Below, one piece after another: positions 45,569 to 52,814 of a stretch of 64,000 bases of DNA (position 1 is its first letter; every line of letters begins with the position of its first letter). Made by a program: the position numbers and the translations under genes. Below the pieces are notes generated by a model. That model did not search any database, was not told where the DNA came from, and was given only the letters and a program-made list of their open reading frames with translations. This stretch comes from Ilyomonas sp965247435 (GTDB taxonomy: Bacteria; Bacteroidota; Bacteroidia; Chitinophagales; Chitinophagaceae). The stretch spans positions 2,418,001-2,482,000 of the forward strand of contig OZ252019.1 of NCBI GenBank assembly GCA_965247435.1. The letters run 5' to 3'.

Positions 45569-46105
45569 ATTTCATTTGCGGGCAGCGTTTATGTGCAGCG
45601 GGACAGAATGCAAGAGTTCAAAGTTATTTTCTGACAGTTTCAGAGCGACAGGACTTGTTTGCAACGCTTACTTTTTCAACCAGTTTTATGGTGACAGTTG
45701 ACATTACACATTTCGATCAGCTTTCAACTTTTGACAGGATGTAAATCGTTTTGTATTTTGTAATCGTTGGTATTGACAATTTGAGTTCATCACCATTGAC
45801 AGACAACTTTAAACGTTTGCTATTTTGCAGGTTGCTTTTCTGTTTCTACATTGTTTCAGGTGACGGTACGCCATCTTTCAAATTACAAAAGCTCTTTTAA
45901 AATGACTGTTATATATGCTTAAGTTCGGGTTATTACGCCTGACAAATCGCTTACTGGTTGACACGATGGCTTTGCTTACATTTATAGTTGTAGCACGACA
46001 GAACAGCAGCACTACATTCAAAATGCACGTTTACTTTTTTCAATCGCATTTTAGTAAGACTTTACGTTACAGTTTTTAAGTCTGCTTTATTTTGACGGAA
46101 AAAAC
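45560..46105 (+). other. Cassette 5 body, no convincing ORF, with a decayed site remnant
   Basis: About 540 bp. The longest frame that starts inside the unit is 44 codons (from 45564) and looks like chance. Bases about 45840-45916 resemble the right half of an attC-like module: TTTCAGGTGACGGTACGC and CTTTCAAATT, ending GTTATATATGC. So two older units may have merged here. TTGACA-like hexamers also occur. Confidence 0.5.
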
Positions 46106-46308
46106 GGCATGTAACAAAAGTATTGGCGTTATGTCGGCGGACTGAATGCAGGTGCTGAGCTTCATCTATTTGTCAGCTTTAGTTCCGGCTGGACGTTATA
46201 AATTGAGCAGCAGAATATGTCATCAACTTTTCTATCTTTACTCAGCAGCAGTTTCGGCTGACGTTTCCAAATTCCGCCACAAACGCCAATACCGAAACGT
46301 TGCCTGCC
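46106..46308 (+). repeat. attC-like site 5 (end of cassette 5)
   Basis: The site runs from GGCATGTAAC (46106-46115) to GTTGCCTGCC (46299-46308), 203 bp. The stem pairs GTATTGGCGTT and GTCGGCGG with CCGCC and AAACGCCAATACC. It shares the 17-mer TTCCGGCTGGACGTTAT (46183-46199) with site 1 and CCAAATTCCGCCAC with site 3. Confidence 0.78.
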
Positions 46309-46373
46309 ATATTGCAAGACTATTCGAATTGTAACATTTTGACTTTATAAACGTCTAATTGACAAACTGATTT

Positions 46374-47867
46374 ATGAGACGAAAACTCATTTTAATATTT
46401 TTTCTTTTTCTAAATCAAATCCAGGCACAACAGACAAATGAACAAAACTTCATCAGACAGAATTATTTGGCAGAGTTAAAAATAATTGGAAAGACATTTA
46501 CTGATGACTTTTATCCCAATTATGCTAAGACTTATTCCTTACCAGAAAAATATTTTATTGCAAAAATAGATTCTGTTAGAAAAAAATTTAATGCTCTACT
46601 AAATAGCTATAAGAGTAAGTTCAACATTAAATATATTCAGGAACAACAAACAGAAATCAAATATTACTTTGACAAATTGCTCATAGAATATCCTCTAAAC
46701 CATGACATTTATATTGGCAAGACTTCGCAAACTCTTTCAACAATTTCTCAAAAACTTAATAGCAATCTTGCGGACTTCAATAAAGTTGAATTACTGACCA
46801 ATTCGGATTTTACAAATTACGTAAAGGCTTTTCTGTCGTATCAAATAAATCTTGAACTTAAAAAAACGAGTTATAGAAATACTGACAACCAACAACTCAA
46901 CGCAGTTTGGAAACTGATACCCAAATTCATTTCAAATCCGACATGTAAATCATTTTGGCAATGCGATTATCTTTATAACCATATTGACAATAACGGAATA
47001 AAGAACATTGAAGCTATTTACACCAGTTTCAAATCAACTTGCAATGACACAGCATATCTCAACAAAGTAAATTCAATATATTCCGAAGATTCAATCGGGA
47101 GACAAGGGCATTTGATAAAAACTTATAAAACTGTTGGCTCTTTTAAATTAAATATCCATATTTTTTTACCTGATAGCCTAATGAATGGTAATGAAAGACC
47201 TTTAATTGTATATTTTCATGGTGGAAGTTGGTCGGAAGGAAAACCAGATTGGTTTTTTTATGCCTGTGAAAGCTATGCAAAAAAAGGTTGGGTGGCTTGT
47301 GCTGTTGAATATAGAACTTACGGCAGAGAAGGAACATTGCCATTTGACGCAGTAATGGATGCAAAGTCGGCAGTTCGTTGGTTAAGACAACACTCAAACG
47401 ACTATAATATTGACACCAATAAAATTGTAGCATCAGGCAATTCAGCAGGCGGACACTTGATATTATGTGCAGCTTTGGCAGATAAATGGAATGAAAAAAC
47501 CGATGATTTAAAATTCAGTTCAGCTCCAAATGTCCTAATGGTTAATTCAGGCGTTTATGATTTGACAGACCAAAACACAGCATGGATAAGGAAAGATTTA
47601 AAAAATAAAAATCTTGTAAAAGAAATATCGCCTGACTACCTTTTCAAAAAGAATTTTCCGCCAACATTAATTATTCACGGTACCGACGACAAAAACGTTT
47701 CCTATTCAACTGCCCAAAAATTTGTAACAGGAATGGCAAAGACAGGAAACAATACAATCGAATTTGAATCTTTAAAAGGCGCGGGGCACTTTATTTGGTA
47801 TGACCCGAAATATTCCTCGGAAGTTTCAAGACTTAGAGGCGAATTTCTGAATAAATTGGGCTACTGA
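46374..47867 (+). CDS. Cassette 6: secreted alpha/beta-hydrolase
   Basis: This 497-aa protein has a signal peptide (RRKLILIFFLFLNQIQAQQ). The N-terminal half is helical and unrecognised. From about residue 270 it is an esterase/peptidase-like hydrolase: oxyanion motif LIVYFHGGSW, nucleophile elbow ASGNSAGGHL with Ser, Asp in IIHGTDDKNV and His in KGAGHFIWY, in the right order and spacing. It would hydrolyse esters or small amides outside the inner membrane. It fills most of the largest unit (about 1776 bp) and is more AT-rich than the core genes of the window, in line with transfer. The stop is 13 bp before the unit-end repeat GGCAGGCAAC. Confidence 0.8.
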   Translation: MRRKLILIFFLFLNQIQAQQTNEQNFIRQNYLAELKIIGKTFTDDFYPNYAKTYSLPEKYFIAKIDSVRKKFNALLNSYKSKFNIKYIQEQQTEIKYYFDKLLIEYPLNHDIYIGKTSQTLSTISQKLNSNLADFNKVELLTNSDFTNYVKAFLSYQINLELKKTSYRNTDNQQLNAVWKLIPKFISNPTCKSFWQCDYLYNHIDNNGIKNIEAIYTSFKSTCNDTAYLNKVNSIYSEDSIGRQGHLIKTYKTVGSFKLNIHIFLPDSLMNGNERPLIVYFHGGSWSEGKPDWFFYACESYAKKGWVACAVEYRTYGREGTLPFDAVMDAKSAVRWLRQHSNDYNIDTNKIVASGNSAGGHLILCAALADKWNEKTDDLKFSSAPNVLMVNSGVYDLTDQNTAWIRKDLKNKNLVKEISPDYLFKKNFPPTLIIHGTDDKNVSYSTAQKFVTGMAKTGNNTIEFESLKGAGHFIWYDPKYSSEVSRLRGEFLNKLGY

Positions 47868-47880
47868 CGAGAAGAAATAC

Positions 47881-48080
47881 GGCAGGCAACATGGGTATTG
47901 CTGCAAGTGTGGCTGGACGTTGAAATCTTCGGCTGTAGTTCGCTATCAGCAGCGGTTTCGGCGGACGGAATGCTTTTGGGCTTTTAGTTGTTATCATGTA
48001 CTTTTAAATTTTTATTGAGCGGCGGTTCCGGGCAGGACAAGCAATGAATTCCCCACCATCGGCAATACTTGTTCGTACGC
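47881..48080 (+). repeat. attC-like site 6 (end of cassette 6)
   Basis: The site runs from GGCAGGCAAC (47881-47890) to GTACGC (48075-48080), 200 bp. GGGTATTGCTGCAAGTGTGG on the left pairs loosely with CCCCACCATCGGCAATACTT on the right. The right end is nearly identical to that of site 1. The boundary reads GTTCGTACGC, so the GTT triplet is displaced compared with the other sites. Confidence 0.68.
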
Positions 48081-48106
48081 AAGCTGACAGACAACCTTCG
48101 ACAAAA

Positions 48107-48787
48107 ATGAAAAAAAACATTCTCATATTGATTATGGCGACAGCAGGACTTTATTCCTGTGGGCAAATCAGTAAATCAACGCCGGAAACTGTTGATAAAG
48201 AAACTATAAACTCGCTAAGGAAATATGAGTATGCTGATTCTATGGGTAAGCGTCTAATAATAGAAAATGGCTTCCCGAAAGGGGGAATGAAATATATTGA
48301 CTCAAATGGTGATTCTTATAATTATATTGTATTTTGGACTCGGATAATCAATGAAACTGACAATACTCTTGAATTAAAGATGAACGTTCCTGTAGATTCC
48401 TATGAGGTTCCGTCTTTGCCTGGTAAATACTATAAAATATTAATTCCTCCCGACACCATGACACCTGAAAAAATTCCATTGTTGAATTATGGGTTGACAG
48501 GTTTAAAATCTTTTTTAGATAATAATATTCATAAATCATCTTCTTTAAAAAGAACTATTAACTCAAAAGAATCAAGTGGTTTTTATGTAGTAATGCTTAG
48601 CTTGACGACTGAGCTGATGACTGAAGGAAGAGCTGGTAGCACATTGCGGACAGGACTTAGTCTGGAAGGGCAAAATCTTTTTTATAGAATTTCTCGATAC
48701 GCTTTCAAGACAGGACACCCATTAATAAGCGAAAAACAAATTATTTTTGGAAGTATTAATTTAAAAAATTTGGTGCGACAGCAATAA
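48107..48787 (+). CDS. Cassette 7: lipoprotein of unknown function
   Basis: The ATG at 48107 gives 226 aa with a lipoprotein signal (NILILIMATAGLYSCGQIS, lipidated Cys near residue 18); the frame is open upstream to 48044 but that part crosses the site boundary. The mature protein is beta-rich (KRLIIENGFPKGGMKYIDSN, NYIVFWTRIINETDNTLELK, FYVVMLSLTTELMTEGRAG) and has no motif I recognise. Its stop is 11 bp before the unit-end repeat GCGTACAAC. It is the last unit, whose end module is truncated. Confidence 0.7.
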   Translation: MKKNILILIMATAGLYSCGQISKSTPETVDKETINSLRKYEYADSMGKRLIIENGFPKGGMKYIDSNGDSYNYIVFWTRIINETDNTLELKMNVPVDSYEVPSLPGKYYKILIPPDTMTPEKIPLLNYGLTGLKSFLDNNIHKSSSLKRTINSKESSGFYVVMLSLTTELMTEGRAGSTLRTGLSLEGQNLFYRISRYAFKTGHPLISEKQIIFGSINLKNLVRQQ

Positions 48788-48798
48788 ACAAAAAGCCA

Positions 48799-48905
48799 GC
48801 GTACAACAATAGGCTTGCCGCAAGGCTGGCGGGTGTAATAACGATCTGCATTTTTACTGCTATCAGCTAATATTGGGCTTGACCGAATTCTATTTGGCTT
48901 TTCCC
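48799..48905 (+). repeat. attC-like site 7, truncated
   Basis: The left half is present: GCGTACAAC (48799-48807), stem AATAGGCTTGCCGCAAGGCTGG and the interior TGCTATCAGCT that also occurs in sites 4 and 6. The right half is missing; a different palindromic repeat begins at 48909. The array therefore ends by truncation or by insertion. Confidence 0.6.
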
Positions 48906-48908
48906 GCC

Positions 48909-48974
48909 GTGGTTCGTGTCTTCACGAACCACTTATCTTGTAACTTAAAACAGGTTCGTGAAGACACGAACCAC
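48909..48974. repeat. Double-hairpin palindromic repeat, copy 1
   Basis: The 22-nt arms 48909-48930 and 48953-48974 are perfect inverted repeats (GTGGTTCGTG... and ...CACGAACCAC). Each arm is itself a hairpin, GGTTCGTG/CACGAACC with loop TCTT or AAGA. The spacer is ACTTATCTTGTAACTTAAAACA. Related copies lie at 49569-49630 and 50898-50982, with a fragment near 49501. Confidence 0.9.
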
Positions 48975-49024
48975 AGCGAAAGAGTTGTAAGTAAGCACAA
49001 TTTTCTAAATTTAAATTTATATAT

Positions 49025-49486
49025 ATGACGATTGCAGATTGGATACAAACCATTATATTAGTAATTACAATCATTGGTTTGATCATTACAATAACAAATA
49101 ACCGTAAGCAATTAAAGATTTTTAATGACCAATTGAAGTTGGGTTTTTTTGCTGAATATACTAAAAGATACCAGGAGATTATATTGAACTTTCCAGAGGA
49201 CATTAGTAAACCAACCTTTGACTATGGTAAATTGTCCGACGACACACGCAATAAGACATTACGATACATGCGGATCTACTTCGATTTATGTAGTGAAGAA
49301 TATGATTTGTGGAATGAAGGATATATTGACGAATGGATTTGGACTCACTGGAAAGGCGGAATTGAATATGCATTTTCGAAGAGAGCATTTCGAGATGCAT
49401 GGAAAATAATAAGTTTAGACACCATTTTTTATCCTAATTTTTCAAAGTGGGTTGATACAATAATGAAAGAAAATACAGTAAAATAA
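49025..49486 (+). CDS. Membrane-anchored hypothetical protein
   Basis: The 153-aa protein begins with one transmembrane segment (WIQTIILVITIIGLIITIT) followed by a basic turn. The cytoplasmic part is helical and rich in aromatics: GFFAEYTKRYQEIILNFPED, YMRIYFDLCSEEYDLWNEGY and IDEWIWTHWKGGIEYAFSKR. I know this only as a hypothetical family. It lies just beyond the cassette array between copies 1 and 2 of a palindromic repeat, which suggests that the gene and repeats travel together. Base composition is AT-rich as in the array. Confidence 0.65.
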   Translation: MTIADWIQTIILVITIIGLIITITNNRKQLKIFNDQLKLGFFAEYTKRYQEIILNFPEDISKPTFDYGKLSDDTRNKTLRYMRIYFDLCSEEYDLWNEGYIDEWIWTHWKGGIEYAFSKRAFRDAWKIISLDTIFYPNFSKWVDTIMKENTVK

Positions 49487-49568
49487 AATTTTCCTGCTTT
49501 GGTTCGTGTTTTCACAATAAGTGTTTGGAAGATGATTTCAGCGTATAAGTTTTATGTTCCCATGGCCA

Positions 49569-49630
49569 AGTTCGTGTCTTCACAAACCACTTATCTTTTA
49601 ACTTATAAAAGCTTTGTGAAGACACGATTC
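49569..49630. repeat. Palindromic repeat, copy 2 (decayed)
   Basis: GTTCGTGTCTTCACAAACC and GCTTTGTGAAGACACGA flank a spacer ACTTATCTTTTAACTTATAA that is very close to that of copy 1. Substitutions break part of the stem. A further half copy, GGTTCGTGTTTTCACAATAA, is at 49501-49520. Confidence 0.8.
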
Positions 49631-49887
49631 TGGGCAAAGAGTGCAAACACGAACCCGGGCGAAGAGCCATTAGATTGTTTTTATTATACCCTCTAAAAAG
49701 GATACTTTTACTTTGCCTTTTTGCCTGCCAACTTACTAATACGCTGCTCTGCTTTTTTTATATTACTGGCGGCGGCAAGTGCAACATATTAAAACCAATA
49801 AACAAAAAGGTAATTACGGCAGCAACTCATTAATGTCTCTGACATTAATTTTTAAGATTAGCTACAAACCATTTACAATAATTGACG

Positions 49888-50184
49888 ATGAAAAAATTTA
49901 CAACATCTGCCCAGAAGACGGTAACATTACCCAAAGATGTTATCTTAAAGAAGTTAGCGGAAGAAATGAGCAAAGACACCGACCTCATTTTCGGGAATAC
50001 CAAACAGGACAATATTAGGAAGGCAAAACTAAAAGACGGAAGTACTATTGTTATTGCAGGTTTTGATAAAGACAATGGTAAAACATTGGCTATGATAGAC
50101 CATAAAGATGTACCGGAAAACTTTGAAAGAAACGAGATTCAAACTAAACTCAGGAAAAAACTTGATAAAATATTTGAAAAGTAA
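49888..50184 (+). CDS. Hypothetical 98-aa protein
   Basis: With the ATG at 49888 (MKKFTTSAQKTVTLPKDVIL) the product has 98 aa. It is rich in charged residues: KKLAEEMSKDTDLIFGNTKQ, KLKDGSTIVIAGFDKDNGKT, and a basic helical end QTKLRKKLDKIFEK. There is no signal peptide, membrane span or recognised domain. It lies 20 bp upstream of the DUF4386 gene on the same strand and may be co-transcribed with it. A regulatory or nucleic-acid-binding role is possible but unsupported. Confidence 0.55.
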   Translation: MKKFTTSAQKTVTLPKDVILKKLAEEMSKDTDLIFGNTKQDNIRKAKLKDGSTIVIAGFDKDNGKTLAMIDHKDVPENFERNEIQTKLRKKLDKIFEK

Positions 50185-50204
50185 ATGTTAATCAATACCT
50201 GCAA

Positions 50205-50897
50205 ATGACAAATAGTGCAACCCCGGTTTCTCTTCGCACAGCCGCGCTCGTTGCAGGATTTACTATCCTTGCGATGACATTAATTGCTCCCTACTCTGAA
50301 CTTTTTGTTTATCCAAAACTTATTGATCCAACAAATGCGGCAGCCACAGTAAATAATATCATCAATAATAAAACACTTTTCGTTTCTGCTATTTTTGGAT
50401 ACCTGCTAACCTTTTCCGGTGACATTGTAGTGGCCTGGGCATTATATATTTTGCTGAAACCCGTGCATGAACCTCTTTCGCTCTTAGCAGCGTGGTTTCG
50501 GCTGGTGTTTTCGGTGATCGCTTTGGTTGCACTGCTTAATCTTGTTGCTGTTTTTAGATTGCTGACTAATGATGATTCCATAATTATGTTTGGAAAAACA
50601 CAATTATATGCGCAGGTAATGCTTGATCTTACCATGTTTAAAAGCGGTTACCACTTTGCAATTATTTTTTTTAGCATTCATCTTATTCTCCTCGGCTACC
50701 TTGTTTTTAAGTGCCGCTATATACCGAATATAATGGGGCTATTGCTCATCATCTCCGGCTTAGGCTATTTGACAGATGCTGTAAAACCCTTTTTGTTTCC
50801 CAATCTCAATTCAGGATTGTTAACCATTACTTTTTTTGGAGAGCTGCTATTTATGTTATGGTTGTTAATTAAAGGGCCGGGGATACAGGAAGCATAA
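50205..50897 (+). CDS. DUF4386-family membrane protein
   Basis: This 230-aa protein has six predicted transmembrane helices, and its sequence pattern (RTAALVAGFTILAMTLIAPY, then GDIVVAWALYILLKPVHEPL and FRLVFSVIALVALLNLVAVF) fits DUF4386. The family has no established activity; members are scattered singletons in many bacteria. The ATG at 50205 is 20 bp after the previous stop. A copy of the palindromic repeat starts immediately after the stop codon and may serve as its terminator. Confidence 0.8.
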   Translation: MTNSATPVSLRTAALVAGFTILAMTLIAPYSELFVYPKLIDPTNAAATVNNIINNKTLFVSAIFGYLLTFSGDIVVAWALYILLKPVHEPLSLLAAWFRLVFSVIALVALLNLVAVFRLLTNDDSIIMFGKTQLYAQVMLDLTMFKSGYHFAIIFFSIHLILLGYLVFKCRYIPNIMGLLLIISGLGYLTDAVKPFLFPNLNSGLLTITFFGELLFMLWLLIKGPGIQEA

Positions 50898-50982
50898 GCC
50901 TTGGTTCCTATGCTTACTTTCATGTCTGCACGAACCACTTATGTTTTAACTTGTAAAAGGTTCGTGGAGATACGAACCAAGG
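50898..50982. repeat. Palindromic repeat, copy 3
   Basis: The outer arms GCCTTGGTTC and GAACCAAGGC enclose CACGAACCACTTATGTTTTA and the mirrored AAAGGTTCGTGGAGATACGA. The inner spacer is the same as in copies 1 and 2. It abuts the DUF4386 stop codon. Confidence 0.8.
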
Positions 50983-51128
50983 CGAAGGAGTATCTTCTCA
51001 CCTGCCTGTTTACCTACAACTGTTTTATTTAGTCCATGTAAATATGATAACTTTTAAGAACCTCTTTTATTTTCTTCTTTAAAGTGCGCTACGCTAATAT
51101 TATGCAGACATAATAACAACTAAAAATT

Positions 51129-51518
51129 TTAAATCTGCGCTTTTCGTACAAAGAGGCCATTATAATATTTACGGTAAGCATAGCCTAAAAAAAGATTGGG
51201 AAACAAGAGCAATACGCCCATGAACCAACCGGAAGGAACCAACACCGTATGAAATAGAAAGACATTAAGACTAATGGGAAACAATACCACGGCCGAAAAG
51301 GGCGCGTACCGGTTAATGATGAGGGAAAGGCCGCCAATAACCTGGATAGATTTCATCATCGGGTAGATATAGCCCGGCGCCATAAGGCCGTTTTTAAGTG
51401 CGGCGGCGGCACCGGTATGCTCCGGCTGGTAAGGAATAAAATGCAGGAAATAATCTAACCCGAAAATGAGGTAAATGAGGCCAAGGATTGTTCGCAAAAT
51501 GATGGTTGCAGTTTTCAT
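51129..51518 (-). CDS. DoxX-like small membrane protein
   Basis: The 129-aa protein has four hydrophobic helices and the general look of the DoxX/DoxD-like superfamily: RTILGLIYLIFGLDYFLHFI, MMKSIQVIGGLSLIINRYAP, FPISLNVFLFHTVLVPSG and LLLFPNLFLGYAYRKYYNGL. Proteins of this group are poorly characterised; some are linked to oxidative stress or thiosulfate oxidation. It is a single gene on the minus strand. The exact subfamily is not assigned. Confidence 0.75.
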   Translation of the reverse strand: MKTATIILRTILGLIYLIFGLDYFLHFIPYQPEHTGAAAALKNGLMAPGYIYPMMKSIQVIGGLSLIINRYAPFSAVVLFPISLNVFLFHTVLVPSGWFMGVLLLFPNLFLGYAYRKYYNGLFVRKAQI

Positions 51519-51603
51519 AGCATTATTAAAGATAGCTGCTTCTCTGTAATGCCGTTATCAGGCTTTGTGCAGGATAGCTATGAACATTGCAGGGAAGTAG
51601 CAG

Positions 51604-51732
51604 CGTGATTGCGAGGCACGAAGCCTGTCTGCCGGCAAGGCAGGCAATCTGTGAATGGCAGGACAATCAAATTTGGCCACTAATCGGGATTAAAAGTAAT
51701 TAACAGATTGCTTCGCGTTGCCCGCAATGACG
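51604..51732. repeat. MITE-like inverted-repeat element
   Basis: The end arms CGTGATTGCGAGGCACGAAG (51604-51623) and GCTTCGCGTTGCCCGCAATG (51710-51729) pair with few mismatches. Inner CAATCTGT (51645-51652) matches ACAGATTG (51703-51710). The block CTGCCGGCAAGGCAGG interrupts the left arm and also occurs at 19450-19465. ATTGCGAGG...GCAATCTGT palindromes of this type are common between genes in Bacteroidetes. Confidence 0.75.
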
Positions 51733-51788
51733 TTTTTCAAAGACTTTCGGTAAATACTAACCAATAATCTAAACAAGTTGTTCGCCAT

Positions 51789-52814
51789 TTATGGAAACAG
51801 CATGTATTGCCACACCGGCTGAAATACGGGCTTGCCGGTACTGCTGTCTATAGGTGTTGCGCTATCGGTGATCGTGCCGCTATGCGTATCTATACCGCCC
51901 CTAACAGTGATTAAGCGATGCGTATCACTGTACATACCATCATCTACATAACCCGGCGTTCCGGGAATGTTTAATACCGCCCACACCAACTGCACATCGG
52001 GCCAGCGCCGGATATTATCCTTTGTATGGTTGAAACCATACAGGTTGTTGTAAGGAGTTGCCCCTGGTGCCTGCATAAAAGTGGGATAACTGCCATCGGC
52101 CAGTTGAAAACTGCCGGGACCGCCAATAAATGCCGCCCTGAACAGGGGCCGAACCTTGCTCATATACATGGCATGGTCGCTGCCCTGCGAATGGCCGCCA
52201 ACAGATAGCTTGCTCCATTGTAGCTGCCGGTTGGTTGTGAGAAACCGCTTCCAGTTTTCGGCCGGATGCAGCGAATCCATGTAGGTAATCATTTTAATGA
52301 TCCGGTTTTCAAAACTGTTGGCCCTTGTGATGGTTACTTTGGGCGAGGTATTGCTGCCGGTAAGGTACTCGTTCATAATATTTTCCATCGTGGTATTGTT
52401 GTAGTCTTTGCCAATAAAACTTTCCAGCGCCTGGTTGTTGCTATACGCTACAGCGAAGGCATAATACCCGTTTTGCGCAGCCGCCCGGCATACCGCATCG
52501 TAATTGGAGGGCACGCTGATGGTACCGGGTATAAATACGAGTAATCGGTCTTTCCGTACGCCTGCATCCTCCGGCAAATACGCAGTCTGCACCGGGTTGC
52601 CGCCAATGGTATGCGTAGTAATTGCCGGATCGGTTTGCTGTGGCGAAGCTTTGTGCAGGATGACTGCATAGCCGGCTGAAGCGGATGCGGTTAATGCATT
52701 ATTATTGGCATTGGCTGTAGTGGCACTGCTGATGCTGGTTTGCTGCTGCAATGCCGCTTCTTTTTTACAGGCAACGAGCAACAGGAGGAATAAGCAAGGG
52801 ATTGTTTTTTTCAT
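51789..52814 (-). CDS. Exported alpha/beta-hydrolase lipoprotein (BPSS1187-like)
   Basis: The 341-aa protein begins with a lipoprotein signal (MKKTIPCLFLLLLVACKKEA, lipidated Cys near 16) and a Ser/Thr/Asn-rich linker to about residue 48. The hydrolase core has LLVFIPGTISVPSNYD, the nucleophile motif SVGGHSQGSDHA, and a late region GMYSDTHRLITVRGGIDTHS with candidate His residues. The arrangement resembles BPSS1187-type proteins; that match is from memory. It should be anchored in the envelope. No neighbour suggests a substrate. Confidence 0.72.
   Translation of the reverse strand: MKKTIPCLFLLLLVACKKEAALQQQTSISSATTANANNNALTASASAGYAVILHKASPQQTDPAITTHTIGGNPVQTAYLPEDAGVRKDRLLVFIPGTISVPSNYDAVCRAAAQNGYYAFAVAYSNNQALESFIGKDYNNTTMENIMNEYLTGSNTSPKVTITRANSFENRIIKMITYMDSLHPAENWKRFLTTNRQLQWSKLSVGGHSQGSDHAMYMSKVRPLFRAAFIGGPGSFQLADGSYPTFMQAPGATPYNNLYGFNHTKDNIRRWPDVQLVWAVLNIPGTPGYVDDGMYSDTHRLITVRGGIDTHSGTITDSATPIDSSTGKPVFQPVWQYMLFP

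Larger units (their letters stand above)
42654..48905 (+). mobile_element. Integron-like gene-cassette array (seven units, no integrase seen)
   Basis: Seven units lie head to tail. Inferred boundaries, cutting between G and TT, are 42654/42655, 43612/43613, 43968/43969, 44618/44619, 45559/45560, 46299/46300 and 48075/48076. Each unit ends in a foldable module: six complete ones of 200-205 bp and a truncated seventh. The first bases of a unit and the bases just before its module are inverted repeats specific to that unit: GTTGTGCGT/ACGCACAAC, GTTGTGTGTA/TACACACAAC, GTTAGTTGCT/AGCAACTAAC, GTTATATGCC/GGCATATAAC, GTTACATGCC/GGCATGTAAC, GTTGCCTGCC/GGCAGGCAAC and GTACGC/GCGTAC. All recognisable genes point the same way. 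Reading it as an integron-type array is inference; the repeat pattern is directly visible. Confidence 0.7.

Noticed and set aside
45502..45744. 80-aa frame at the start of unit 5
   Set aside because: It begins inside the module of unit 4 and crosses the cassette boundary, so it is not a unit gene; no homology is recognised.
43419..48905. CRISPR array
   Set aside because: The repeated modules are about 200 bp, imperfect and separated by genes of variable length; there are no short identical repeats with spacers and no cas genes.
49696..49800. Short minus-strand coding remnant (ALAAASNIKKAEQRISKLAG)
   Set aside because: The peptide looks protein-like, but the frame is only about 24 codons with no start, so it is at most a gene remnant.
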